DNA of 64,000 nucleotides from Prorocentrum cordatum (GCA_963575745.1 CAUYUJ010015287.1:214711-278710), one strand, 5' to 3'; shown: positions 30,450 to 41,147, counted from the stretch's first letter. The notes: generated by a model not told the origin, from the sequence alone. Made by a program: numbers and translations.

Positions 30450-32273
30450 ATGGAATCACCTTGGACGGCGACAGTAAAAGCAAGGGTTGCAACCAGCGGT
30501 GGATGGTCGCAACGTCAAGCTCACGTTGCAGATACATGCGCAGAGCAGGGCACCAAGACCCACAGCAAGCTTGCTGAAAATCTGTTGCTGCTTGTGGGAT
30601 GGGGCCTAATAAGTTCTTGCACAGCGCAATGGTTGGCGCAGTCAGCAGTTGACGACGGGCTCGATCAGCCCGACACCACAACTCTAAGTGCCATCGGTTG
30701 CCACGGCGAATATCCAGGCAATTGTCGCAGGGATCTGTTGAGAGCGTTTTGCAATAACATGTCAGTGCCGAAACCGTTTACTGTAGTATTGCCGATGGTG
30801 CAAAAAGATTTGTCAGTGTTCGATTCACCTATTAGTTTTCTCAATCCAGCTGAAGTCATAGATGTGATGTACAATGAGTATCCTTCTGCATTTGAGGAAG
30901 CGTTTGGGGGAGACCCTACGACCTTCTGGAACGGAGTTCGCCCGGACGACCCACGGCTTGCAAGTTTAGGTGAAATGACGTCTAGGCCAGACTGGAAACA
31001 AAAAGCTATACCGTTGGTGCTCCACGGTGATGGCGCGCCTTTCACGAAAAAGAATGGGCGGAACTTGATAGTTGTCAACTTGAAGGGTTTGCTGGCGAAA
31101 ACTTCCAAATGGATCATGCCACTTATTACCGTGGTGAAGACATGCTTGTCTACCGAGGACCACACATTTGACAAAATATGGAGAGTTCTGCGACACGTGC
31201 TGAATGCCCTCTTTTATGGGAAGCATTCTGATGTGGATCCTTGGGGCAGGGAATGGGACGAATATAGCAAACAATCTACGATTGCAGGTGATGATATATG
31301 CAAGGGTAAACATTTTTTCGTTGCATGGCAACTCCAAGGGGACCAAGAATGGGCCAGCAACGAATGGGGGTACCCGCATTGGGGCAGTGATTTCGCGTGT
31401 TGGCTCTGCCAAGCTGGCAGAGGTGCTGCGCCCTACCAGTTCACAGATGTGCATCCTCGGGCAGAGTGGGAAAGACACCTCGTGGAACCTGGCCCTGATG
31501 TAGAACCGCTCTCAAACAATGAGGTCTTCAACGTAGTTGGAGTCGACAGGTGGCACTACATGGGCGATCTCATGCACTGCGGTGACTTAGGCGTTCTCTT
31601 GTATTTCCTTGGCTCTGTTCTCACGGAGTTGGTTTTCGACGGGCCGTGCACTGGTACAGCTGACAAGAAGGCGAAGTTATTGTGGCAAGACATACAAGAG
31701 GTGTACGGACTTCTTCACATTACGAACAAGCTCACAAATCTGAAGATACAAATGTTCAGGCCAAGCGCTACGGAGTTTCCGTTTCTCAAGGCTAAGGCGG
31801 CAGAGTCCAGATCGTTATTGTACGCCCTTGAGTATTTGTGCGCCAGGGTCAACACTGGATCCGACAGGGACAATCACAGGCTTGCAGCGTTGGCGGCTCT
31901 CGCTTCTATGTACAGAAACTTGACTGGTGGAAGCATGTTTTTGTCGGCAGGTGAATCATCTGATGCGCTGCGAGACGTGGAACGGTTCCATGTGCACTAC
32001 AATTGGTTGACGACTACGGCCGTATCAAATGGCAAGTTGTTGTACAATTTTACAATGAAGTTCCATATGCTGTGGCATGTCGTTTATATGTCAAAGTACC
32101 AGAATCCGTGTAGCACATGGTGCTACGATTTCGAGAGTTTCATGGGATATATGGTCTTGAGCGCGAAGTCATGCATCGCAGGAACCCCAATGGAGATGGT
32201 AGGGAACAAATGTCTTGAGAATTTCTTGCTCGTGTTAGAGCTCTCTTTGAACCGTGCTGTGCGCGAGGGTTGA
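30450..32273 (+). CDS. 607-aa protein of an expanded dinoflagellate family, possibly a DDE-type transposase
   Basis: The frame opens upstream through the SL relic, so I place the start at the first Met after it (30450, MESPWTATVK). It is intact and intronless. Visible landmarks: KAIPLVLHGDGAPFTKKNGR near residue 190, the CWLCQAGRG word, VVGVDRWHYMGDLMHCGDLG with D and H positions near 370, and FTMKFHMLWHVVYMSKYQNP near 540. From general knowledge, similar HGDG...DLMH-LG...H-LWH proteins are numerous in dinoflagellate gene sets and lack a firm function. The layout resembles Plavaka/CACTA-like DDE transposases, but I cannot assign the catalytic triad. No terminal inverted repeats are seen around it. 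Confidence 0.7.
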   Translation: MESPWTATVKARVATSGGWSQRQAHVADTCAEQGTKTHSKLAENLLLLVGWGLISSCTAQWLAQSAVDDGLDQPDTTTLSAIGCHGEYPGNCRRDLLRAFCNNMSVPKPFTVVLPMVQKDLSVFDSPISFLNPAEVIDVMYNEYPSAFEEAFGGDPTTFWNGVRPDDPRLASLGEMTSRPDWKQKAIPLVLHGDGAPFTKKNGRNLIVVNLKGLLAKTSKWIMPLITVVKTCLSTEDHTFDKIWRVLRHVLNALFYGKHSDVDPWGREWDEYSKQSTIAGDDICKGKHFFVAWQLQGDQEWASNEWGYPHWGSDFACWLCQAGRGAAPYQFTDVHPRAEWERHLVEPGPDVEPLSNNEVFNVVGVDRWHYMGDLMHCGDLGVLLYFLGSVLTELVFDGPCTGTADKKAKLLWQDIQEVYGLLHITNKLTNLKIQMFRPSATEFPFLKAKAAESRSLLYALEYLCARVNTGSDRDNHRLAALAALASMYRNLTGGSMFLSAGESSDALRDVERFHVHYNWLTTTAVSNGKLLYNFTMKFHMLWHVVYMSKYQNPCSTWCYDFESFMGYMVLSAKSCIAGTPMEMVGNKCLENFLLVLELSLNRAVREG

Positions 32274-32277
32274 TAAA

Positions 32278-32395
32278 TATATAAAGGCTTGCGCCATGAT
32301 AACTGGGAGGCTTACGCCAACCCGCTGGGCCCAAACAAAAATATACAGGCTTACGCCATTATAGTTGGGAAGCTTGCGCCAACCCGCTGAGCTCT
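32278..32395. repeat. Two direct repeats of ~60 bp after the 607-aa ORF
   Basis: TATAAAGGCTTGCGCCATGA, then GGCTTACGCCAACCCGCTG is followed by TATACAGGCTTACGCCATTA, then AGCTTGCGCCAACCCGCTG. They lie directly 3' of the stop codon and could be UTR or terminal sequence of a mobile unit. In 32396-32680 nothing else is evident. Confidence 0.7.
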
Positions 32396-32688
32396 GAGAT
32401 GCCGCTCAAGAGGTGGTCCAGCACATTTCGCTTGAGACATCCTCGCAATTCTTCGCCTGAGACATCCTCGCAACTCTGGCTAGGCACGCAGCGATAATAA
32501 CATCAGATGATGCTATTAGTAATTGATGATATAACAATAGAAATCATAGGACATCGGCCGCAGTAACACTAACGACTGGAATTGCAACGCAGAAGCAGTA
32601 GTAATATCATCCGTAGCTAGTACGCCGACACCTACTTACAAACAACAAGCGCGCGTGGAGCCCCGCATCAGTACGCTTGCGGCTACGA

Positions 32689-33063
32689 GTGGAGGGGGGG
32701 GGGGGAGAAGGAAGGGGGGGGAGGGAGGAGGAGGAGAGGAGGAGGAGGAGGAGGGGAGGGAGGAGGAGGAGGGAGGAGAGGAGGAGGAGGATGACGATGA
32801 TGATGATGAGGAGGAGGAGGAGGAGGAGGAGGAGGAGGAGGAGGGGGAGGGGGGCCGAGGACCCCCGAAGGCCGCCGAAGGCTGGCGCCGAGGAGGGGGA
32901 GGAGGAGGAGGAGGGGGAGGAGGAGAGGGAGGAGGGGGAGGACGAGGGGGAGGAGGAGGAGGAGGAGGAGGAGGAGGAATATGAGGAGGGATTAGAAGGA
33001 GGAGGAGGAGGAGGAGGGATTAGGAGGAGGAGGAGGGGGGGGAGGAGGAGGAGGATGATGAGG
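32689..33063. repeat. Long (GGA)n purine tract
   Basis: About 370 bp of almost pure G/A sequence with GGA periodicity, interrupted near 32860-32892 by a GCCGAAGGC-containing segment. Poly-Glu, Arg, Gly or Ser frames over it are artefacts. Confidence 0.95.
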
Positions 33064-33239
33064 GGTATGGATGAAAAAAACTCGTCGTCCTCCTCGTCCC
33101 CCCCCCCCCCTCCCACTCCACGCAGTCCCCGCGCAGCCGCGCGGCCGTCGAGCGCGAGCTCGACCAGCAGTTCGACCAGCGGCTCGACCAGACTGCAAAC
33201 TACAGCAGACTTGCAACGCGGGGTGGACGCTCTCGGGCC

Positions 33240-33625
33240 CGACGGGCCCTTTTTGTATAGTGCCCTATTGGGCGCAAGCTTACCCTGTTTGGGGCCAACT
33301 AGACCCCGTGGGCCCCATGGGCCACATTGGACTTACATCGAAACGAACTGGGCCTCAATGCCCCCCCGTCCAGCCGTTTATATACTTTGCCCCATCCCCC
33401 GCCCGCCCCACCCCACCCCCGTCCATGTCTTACTGGGCCCCATCGGGTTCCCTTGGGGCCCATGCCACGTCCGCGTGTCCCGCATAGGGGCCAGCCCAAT
33501 CTGCGGGTCGCGCCCCGTTAACACCATGTGGGTCCCACCCCATAGGTCCCCATATGGGTCCCGCCCGATAGGTCCCCATCGGCCCCAACCCTCTAGGTCC
33601 CGATCACCGATCTCGCCGCGCCGAC
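33240..33625. other. GGGCCC/CCCCAT-rich intergenic sequence
   Basis: Short words GGGCCCCAT, GGTCCCCAT and GGGTCCC recur irregularly. Open frames exist on both strands but share no domain texture. I see no gene. Confidence 0.5.
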
Positions 33626-33654
33626 CACCCTGGCCCAGGCAGAGGCCCATATCA

Positions 33655-33775
33655 AGAACTTTGATCTGGTGATTTTTTCTTATATGTTATATTTTTTTTG
33701 ATCTCGGATCAAACATCTTGATCTGGACTAAGTTTCTTGATCCATATCAAACTTTTTTGATCTGTGGATGCTCGG
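33655..33775. repeat. GATCAAG inverted-repeat cluster, copy 2
   Basis: TTGATCTGG, TTGATCTCGGATCAAACATC and TTTCTTGATCC words cluster immediately left of satellite block 2. Confidence 0.6.
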
Positions 33776-33777
33776 GG

Positions 33778-34330
33778 GGAGCTCGGGCCGGCACCCGGCC
33801 CGGCTCCCGGGCCGGACGCCCGGGTCGGCGCCCGAGCCGGCGCCCGGGCGCCGGAAAATCGAGTTCCGAGGCGGCGCCGAAAAAACGCCATTCCAATACA
33901 CATTTTTCTTTCGAAAATGCTGAATTTCTGCTTCCGGCGCCCGGGAAGCCGTCCGGGCCGATTCCGGACCTCGGGCCGGCACCCGGCCCGGCTCCCGGGC
34001 CGGACGCCCAGGTCGGCGCCCGAGCCGGCGCCCGGGCGCCGGAAAATCGAGTTCCGAGGCGGAGCCGAAAAAAGGCCATTCCAATACACAATTTTCTTTC
34101 GAAAAAACTGAATTTCTGCTTCCGGCGCCCGGGAGGCCGTCCGGGCCGATTCCGGAGCTCGGGCCGGCACCCGGCCCGGCCGGCACCCGGCCCGGTTCCC
34201 GGGCCGGACGCCCGGGCAGTTCCGATCGCGCCGAAATGAGGCCATTCCAATACACATTTTTCTTTCGAAAATGCTGAATTTCTGCTTGCGGCGCCCGGGA
34301 AACCGTCCTGGGCCGATTCTGGGGCGGCTT
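33778..34330. repeat. ~190-bp GC-rich satellite, block 2 (three units, the last shortened)
   Basis: The TTTTCTTTCGAAAA word recurs at about 33904, 34092 and 34257. Units match block 1 (21540-22110) closely, including GGAAAATCGAGTTCCGAGGC. The third unit lacks part of the GC-rich half. In 34331-34960 I see ACT/CTC-rich sequence but no gene. Confidence 0.85.
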
Positions 34331-34962
34331 TGGGCCACGCCCGAGCCGGCGCCCGTACGTGGTGTTTCTCTGCTTCTGGCGCCTGCGCAGCTTCCCGAGC
34401 CGCCTCTGGAACCATATCTGGGCCGGTCCAGCGATAGGTTTCCTGGATGTGCTGAACCATCCAACTTTTTGAGACTTCTGCGTCTCAAGGATAGGGAGAG
34501 AAGACATTGAAGGAGGATCAAAAAGCAACGTCGCTATGAACGCTTGGCTGCCACAAGCCAGTTCTACTTACTTGGACTACTACTACCGTTACCACTACTA
34601 CTAGTGCTACAGTCGCAACAACAATATCATCAACTGCTGCTACTACAACTACTCATCCTTCCTCCCCCTCCTCCCCCTCCCTTCTCCTCCTCCCCCTCCC
34701 TATCTCTCTCATCTCCCCCTCCTCTTCCTCTTCCTCTCCCTCTGAGATGCGGGGCATGCGCAAGGCGATTGCGAAGGCGATGTGCCGTCCGAGCTATGGA
34801 TGTTGAAGTTCCTCGGAAGAGGTGGTGGCCAAACCTTCTTGGGCGGGATATCTGGGTGAGGGAATATCGGATCCCGCATGCCAGAAAAATCCCCCATGAT
34901 GGGGTGTGTTATCCAGATGGATGCATGTGTCATGTGGAAGCATGGCGCATGAGGGTAAAATG

Positions 34963-35055
<93 letters not shown>
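34963..35055. repeat. (GTT)n microsatellite
   Basis: Thirty GTT units, passing into GGTGTT and GCTGGT variants to about 35150. Confidence 0.95.
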
Positions 35056-35056
<1 letters not shown>

Positions 35057-35349
35057 GTGTTGGTGGTTGTGTTGGTGCTGGTGGCGTTGGTGTTGGCGTT
35101 GGTGTCGGTGTTGTAAGTGCTGGTGCTGGTGCTGGTGCTGGTGCTGGAAATGTTGTCTTTGTTGTTGATGGCTGTGGTGTTGTTGTGTGTCTCACGCGCT
35201 GGTTTCCCGAGCGCCACCAGCTCGCCTGGCATCGTTCGGACGTGGTGTTTGTCTCTCGGCGAGGCCAGCGCCGGAACATCCGCACCGTCTCGGAGCATCC
35301 GGGACCGCCTTGAGCGTACAGACGCACACGAAGCCAGACGATGCCTGAC

Positions 35350-35492
35350 GATCCTCCTCCTCCTCCTCCTCTCCTCCTCCTCCTCTCCTCCTCCTCCCTC
35401 CTCCTCCTCCTCCTCCTCCTCCTCCTACTCCTCCTCCTCCTCCTCCTCCTCCTCCTCCTCCTCCTCCTCCTCCTCCTCCTCCTCCTCCTCCT
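35350..35492. repeat. (CTC)n microsatellite
   Basis: A nearly uninterrupted CTC/TCC run. Just upstream, 35227-35290 carries the left half of a family 5 MITE. Confidence 0.95.
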
Positions 35493-35503
35493 CGGGGAAG
35501 GGA

Positions 35504-35885
35504 TAGCCGAGCGATGACAGGCTCGATGGGCCGCGGGGGCAGGGCTCGGAATTCGCCGAAGACGTGACGGAATGGGATCGTTGTCTTATTCGTTGGCTTG
35601 CCGATCGGCGCGGGCCCTCGCGGCCCACCCTCCCCCCCCCCTCTGGGCTGGATCTTGGCTGTTTCTGGGCGCCCGTTTCGCGCCGGTGGAGCCTCCCCCG
35701 TAGGACGCACTGCTGCAAACAGTCGTACTGACCAGAAGTCAAGAGCCAGACCCCCCCCCTCCCCCCACCCCCTCATTCGCCCAATGTCGAAACGCCGAAT
35801 AGGAAAACGCTTACGTAGCCGAGCGATGGCAGGCTCGATGAACCGCGGGGGTCGGGCTCGGAATTCGTCGAACACGTGACGGAAT
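35504..35885. repeat. Dispersed repeat flanked by 70-bp direct repeats
   Basis: TAGCCGAGCGATGACAGGCT to GACGTGACGGAAT (35504-35573) is repeated at 35816-35885 with a few substitutions. Between them lies the second copy (35598-35803) of the ~210-bp repeat first seen at 7246-7455. The layout resembles a mobile or duplicated unit with terminal direct repeats. Confidence 0.7.
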
Positions 35886-35938
35886 CCGAATCTTGCCCCC
35901 GCCTGCCATCGAGTCGATGTTGGTGGGGATAGAGTTAA

Positions 35939-36130
35939 GTCGGGCATGCCCTTGTACAGGAGGACAAGTCAAACAATGGTTTAAACAATTTTATAAATAA
36001 AAAAAAACAAGTCTGGGGACGATTTTTCGATTACCTCTAGACTATGTTTGAGTTTGTTGTTGGGTATATATATATATATATATTATTTTTCGTAAAACAA
36101 ATCCGCTTGTATGGGGGGGACGTGTCCGAC
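35939..36130. mobile_element. MITE-1 copy F
   Basis: The left end GTCGGGCATGCCCTTGTACA and the right end GGGGGGGACGTGTCCGAC are recognisable. TCTGGGGACGATTTTTCG is the shared interior word. An (AT)n run lies near 36066-36082. TTAA precedes the left end and CTAA follows the right. Confidence 0.75.
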
Positions 36131-36264
36131 CTAAGGGTAGGGTTCAGATGTCGCCACCTGAGGCTTCGCGCCCTCCCCGACGCAGCGGCGACGCCGCAAG
36201 ACGAAGCTTCTGGCCTTCGGCGGGTTTCGGAAGAACGCAACTCGAAACATCTGTCAGGACGGTG

Positions 36265-36505
36265 TCTACAGGCCTCCCAGAGGGGGTCCGAGTAGATGGA
36301 GGCGGAGGATAGCGCCGCATCGCCGATGCATCACCGATGTATCGCCGATGCATCGCCGACGCATCGTCGATGCATCGGTAGAGTTTGCGATGCATCATGC
36401 ATCGGCGACGTCGGCGTGGAGAAAGTCTGTCTCCACGTCGAGCCGCATCTCCCGTGTATCGGCGATGCTGCGCGATCCTCCGACACCGCCTACAGTCAAC
36501 CCGCA
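36265..36505. mobile_element. Family 2 fold-back element, copy 3
   Basis: Left GTCCGAGTAGATGGAGGCGG then AGGATAGCGCCGCATCGCCG, right GCGCGATCCTCCGACACCGC. The middle has four GATGCATCG-type units and the GGCGACGTCGGCGTGGAGAA word. In 36506-37020 nothing else is supported. Confidence 0.65.
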
Positions 36506-37027
36506 TAGTAAGGGTGAGCGACTTTCCAAGGTTACCCCTCGCACCCTTCCCCCTCAGCCCGTCCTCAGCCGCTCTCGCTGGACGCGCCCCGCTCGCAGGG
36601 TGTCGACGTAGCCTTCCAAGGCCCTTGCATCCTTGTCGTGCGTCCTTGTGATACAGTGGGGGCCCATGCCAAGAAACACCCTGCTTGCCTCCAGGGTGCC
36701 CTGGGTTTCTTGGGTGTCGATGGTTTTGCGATGGAAAGCGTGACGATCCCACACCAAAAATCTATGGACGTCCTGGGGCCTCAGGGTTGGGTTTCTTGTG
36801 GGAGATTTCTTGTGGACGGGCCTCCACTGTATACGGGTTGACTGCGCTCGGGCCCCATGCAGGAGGCCCCTGATGGCGTCCAGGAGGGATCCTGGGATCG
36901 CTGCGGAGCGCCCTCTACCCTCTCGGCAGGCACCTTCCGCTGCGGACAGCGGGTCGGCGCCGTCGGCGCAGGCTCTTCGGGGCCAAGACTGCTGCGAGCG
37001 CCCTGCGGCCGTCGCCGCCGAACCTGA

Positions 37028-37032
37028 AGGGG

Positions 37033-37076
<44 letters not shown>

Positions 37077-37160
37077 CCGACGGCCGACGGCCGACGGCCG
37101 ACGGCCGACGGCCGACGGCCGACGGCCGACGGACGACGGACGACGGACGACGGACGACGG
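37028..37160. repeat. (GAC)n followed by a 7-bp tandem repeat
   Basis: (GAC)n at 37034-37075 gives way to about eight GACGGCC heptamers and then GACGGAC heptamers to about 37160. It is not the TTTAGGG-type telomere repeat. Confidence 0.9.
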
Positions 37161-37167
37161 ATGACAC

Positions 37168-37199
37168 CACGACGACGACGACGATGACGACAACGATGC

Positions 37200-37232
<33 letters not shown>

Positions 37233-37322
37233 TGACGACAAGGACGACGACGACGACGAAGACGACGACGACGACGACAACGATGATGACGACGACGACG
37301 GCGATGACGTTGACGACGAGAC
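37168..37322. repeat. GACGAC-rich microsatellite
   Basis: GACGAC units with GATGAC and GGCGAC interruptions. Acidic, Thr-rich or Ser-rich ORFs here are artefacts. In 37323-37780 I see GC-rich sequence without a gene. Confidence 0.85.
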
Positions 37323-37784
37323 ACCTTCACAAGCTCGAGGGCACCTCTGTGGCATCACCCCCTTGGGGTTCTCCCGGCAGCGCCCCTGGGGCTCTCTCAG
37401 GGGGGCCTCCCGCTTCGGAGCGCACCGCGCCCCCTCGGCAGGCTCGCGCCGACGCGCGGCGCGGGTCGGCGACGCCGGCGCCGGCGCGAGGCCCGCCTCG
37501 GGCCCCAGGGCGTGCAGGGAGCAGCGCGCGGCGCGGAGGGCACACGCTGGCTGGCGGCTGTGCGGAGGGCGCGGCCGATCGGGGGTGGCCGAGGGTTGTG
37601 ATGTTCCAAAACCTGTTTCAGCCTCTACGGCCAGGAAGAATGTCGAGCACCAAAAGGAAGTGCCAAAACTCTGTGGTTTTAACGTGTCGAGCCCTGGGAA
37701 GCGATACTCGTTCGAAACTGTTTTGAAATGATTTCTGGGATGTGGCCCTTAAGTACGATGGGAGCAACATAAGCCAAGAGCTTT

Positions 37785-37914
37785 GCGTCGCTCGGACGTG
37801 TGCGTTTTTCGAGGGCGAGGGCCATCGAGGAACAGCCTGGATCAGCTGGCCAGAAAAGAAACACGCGCGACACCGGAAGAAATGCACGGGGGATGGACGT
37901 CCGAGGGATGGCGA
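37785..37914. mobile_element. Short MITE (family 5, copy 2)
   Basis: The ends GCGTCGCTCGGACGTGTGCG and GGATGGACGTCCGAGGGATG are inverted copies of each other and match the 1391-1524 element. It is about 130 bp and non-coding. Confidence 0.55.
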
Positions 37915-38219
37915 GAGAGGGTGCGGCTACTTGGGGACGGCCATGGAGGGGGGTAATGGCTCGGGGGGATATTCGGGGGCCCCCAGGCGGTGTGGTGACC
38001 ACACCGTGCGGCGAGTCAGTGGAGATGCGGGGTCACCGTACGGTGTGGGGCTCGGGTCAATCTTCCAGGACGTCTCGGGCGATTGGGGCCTCCCAGGTCA
38101 ACACGCGGTCCGTCACCACTGAGCTTTGGGGCCCCGAGATCATGGCCAGGGCCATGATACCTCTCCGGGTTTCGTGGCTTCCTTCTTATCGGGAAGTCCT
38201 TGCGGCTGGTGCCGCCCAG

Positions 38220-38220
38220 G

Positions 38221-38282
<62 letters not shown>

Positions 38283-38332
38283 AACGACGGCGACGGCGGC
38301 GGCGGCGGCGGCGGCGAGGACGACGACGCTGA
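38220..38332. repeat. (GAC)n microsatellite
   Basis: About 25 GAC units, then GGCGGC. A second GAC tract is at 38692-38790. Intervening 38333-38690 and flanking 37915-38219 and 38791-39150 have no supported gene. Confidence 0.9.
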
Positions 38333-38691
38333 CGCTATGGAGCCATTCTTGGGGCTCTCTTGGGAGCCTCTTGTGAGCCTATGGGCTCTTTCGGGGGGCC
38401 TCTTGGGGGACTTCTTGGGAGGCTCCGTGGTCAGTCACTTGAGCCGCCTCGGAGCGGATCTGAGGCCTCTTGGAAGCATGTGGGAAAATACGCAGCACTC
38501 CGCAGCAGCAGATGTGAGTGAGGGGGGTGCCTCTGGGAAGGGGTCCGGGAGGAGCCTTGTCTACAGGGAGGAGGGGGCCACTCCTCTTGTCCCCTTTGTC
38601 CACAGGGGGAACTCACGGGGGGAAATCACGACACGACCCCCCAGACCCCCCCCCCCCGGGTGCCCCTTCAGGGTACCCCGGGGGGAGTGGC

Positions 38692-38697
38692 GACGAA

Positions 38698-38735
<38 letters not shown>

Positions 38736-38790
38736 CGATTACGACGACGACGACGACGACGTTGACGTCGACGACTACGACAGAAAAACC
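38692..38790. repeat. (GAC)n microsatellite
   Basis: GAC units with GATGAC and TTGACGTCGAC interruptions. Confidence 0.9.
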
Positions 38791-39149
38791 ACGTTTCACA
38801 CACGCCGACTGGGTCGGCGGATTCCAATGCGTCTCCTGTTCCCCCCTCGTCCGCGCACACGCTTCGGACCACATGCTTCGGGCCATGATTCACTAACCCA
38901 CCTCTTAGACGTCCCCCAGTTACGCCAGGGTGGAATTTGCGATCTGCGTCGTTGGGGCTTGGGGGGGCACCACGTTGCCCTCGGCGGTCCTTGTCCGAGT
39001 GCGGCGGACAAGTCTGTCAAGGTCCTCTCCCGCCCAAAAAAATGCGGGTTGCAAACCGCACCCTTGGCAAACCACATCCTTCGAAGTCGTTTGTAAAGGT
39101 GGTGTCTCGAGGGCTTCCGGGGTCCTCTGGGCGAGATGGTTCAGGAACT

Positions 39150-39285
39150 CTGGGCCTCCCAGACGGGGTCAGAGTAGGTGGTGTCGGAGGGGATGTATCG
39201 GCGACGCATCGGTGATACATCGGCAATGCGGCGCGATCCTCTGACAACATCTACTCGCACCCCATCTTGGAGGCCTAGAAACACC
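39150..39285. mobile_element. Family 2 fold-back element, copy 4
   Basis: GGGCCTCCCAGACGGGGTCA then GAGTAGGTGG on the left is mirrored by CATCTACTCGCACCCCATCT then TGGAGGCC on the right. The short centre contains GTATCGGCGACGCATCGG. Confidence 0.6.
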
Positions 39286-39337
39286 ATCCTGATCGATTTG
39301 TTGCGTTCATCCGAAATCCATCGAAGGCCAAAAGTTT

Positions 39338-39402
39338 CGTGTCGCCGGCGTCACCGATGCTTCGCCGATTCGGCGATGCGGCGCGATCCTCCGACCCCAT
39401 TG
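39338..39402. mobile_element. Family 2 right-end fragment
   Basis: GTCGCCGGCGTCACCGATGC then GGCGATGCGGCGCGATCCTC and CGACCCC match the right half of family 2. Confidence 0.5.
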
Positions 39403-39480
39403 GCATGGGACACTGCCAGCGTCGATGCGCTTTCTGTGGTCTGCTCGAGCTCAGCGCACGCCCCTGGCCTGTAATAGTGC

Positions 39481-39572
39481 GGCGTGTGTGTGTGTGTGTG
39501 TGTCTGTGTTGCGTTGTGTTGCGTTGCGTTGCGTTGTGTTGTGTTGTGTTGTGTTGTGTGTTGTGTGTGTTG
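39481..39572. repeat. GT / GCGTTGTGTT microsatellite
   Basis: (GT)n is followed by TGCGT/TGTGT pentamers. In 39573-41149 I find no convincing gene; short open frames there carry no recognisable domain. Confidence 0.85.
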
Positions 39573-41147
39573 TACTGGGTCCGCCGGTTGCTTCCATAAC
39601 ATACAGCCAACACGCCAAAATAAGGGCCAGTTTTGATTCAGGCTCGGCTCTGGTTTCTGGACTGTTCCTTACATCCAGGCCGGGCAAACCATTTGTGGCC
39701 GAGGCTCGCCGTGGCCAGAAAGAAGCTCTCCGTTCCTTATTCAGCGTTCTCAGTGGTAGCACGATGACTGTGCCTCTCTGTTTCTGTCCATTCTTCCTTC
39801 ATCACTCGGTCTCCCATGTCACATCCTTGTGCCAGGGGCGTACTTGGACGACGTTGCCTCAGCATTTCCAAAAGATGGACGAGGCCCGAGGGTTGGCTGG
39901 AGGACATCTGTCGAGCACTGTTTGCTCCGAAATAGGTCTGAACGAGGCCAGAAGAGAGGCGTGAATGAAATACAGAGGTCAGAGTTAGACAGGCCTGTCA
40001 GAAGAATTCGGTGCACCATTCATATGCAGAGCGGGTGCAAGGGCACTATCATTGTTGTGATTGGCGGATGGGGAGGTCAGGATACCTGATGCACGAGGAA
40101 GGGAACAAAAAAGTTGGTTGTTCAATCCCAGCGTGTGCAAGTTGCGTCCCTGCAGTAGGGAAAGACCAGATGGCACAAAGTGTCATTCGTCATTGAACAT
40201 GAAGAGGACATGTTCGCATTCGACACGACGTGATGGCGACTGGCAGAGGCGTACCAGTGCACATGCACCATACAGCGACGTAGGTGTCAGCATATCGTTA
40301 CACACGCAAGGCTCTGAAACTCGCAGAAAGATCGTGCTTCTAATTGCTTGAACTCGCCCGCCCTCTGATAACGCAAGGATTGCTTCACCAAACGCGAGCA
40401 AGTTGCGACTAATTCCACATGTTCGTCGCATTGGCTGGTTTCTCCGGTTCGGATTGCACCCGCATGCGTTCGCCCCGTGTGCGGTCCGTTGCATTCGCCC
40501 GTGCCCTTTGCAGCAATAACATAGCGCGGTATACGCATCGCCGCTCTTGTTGCACTCTTGTCTTCTGTTGATGCGCTGAACGAGCGCGGGCTACTGGTCG
40601 AAATCGTGTATGTCGTGGGCTACCAGGTCCCAATCTACGCTGAGCACGTCCATACTGACGAATAGGTCGGTACAATGCCTATACGGTAGGTTCGCACGCG
40701 CAAGCACCGACTGGCACGGAAATGCCATTGGACCCGACTGGATTCAACCTGGAACAATCGGGGCCGCGATCGATTCCAGCATGAACGATCGACGCGGTGT
40801 CAAAAACCTTTGCGCGCGCCGACGCCGCGCGAACCTGCCGTACTTGCTACAGTGCCGTTTTTGATGCATGTTCCGCGTATGGATCATGTATTAAGCATGC
40901 AGGGATTTAGTATTAAAAACAACGATGAATTCATGCATACATTCATTCACAACTATGTATTAAAAACTGCCCTGTACCATCTGGGCGGATCGAAGCCCAG
41001 TCTGCTCGAGATCCTGGCGCGCTGCGCGCGTCGACCCACGCTGCTGCCGAGCAGCTCCTGCCCCTTGCGAGCTTCCTACGTGCGGCCCTCGATGCGATCT
41101 CCGTGGGCCGTCGGGTGGGGGCCCCGGGCGAGGCGGAAGCGGGACGG

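Noticed and set aside
37078-37160. Telomere-like heptamer repeat
   Set aside because: The unit GACGGCC does not resemble the TTTAGGG-type repeat expected in dinoflagellates.
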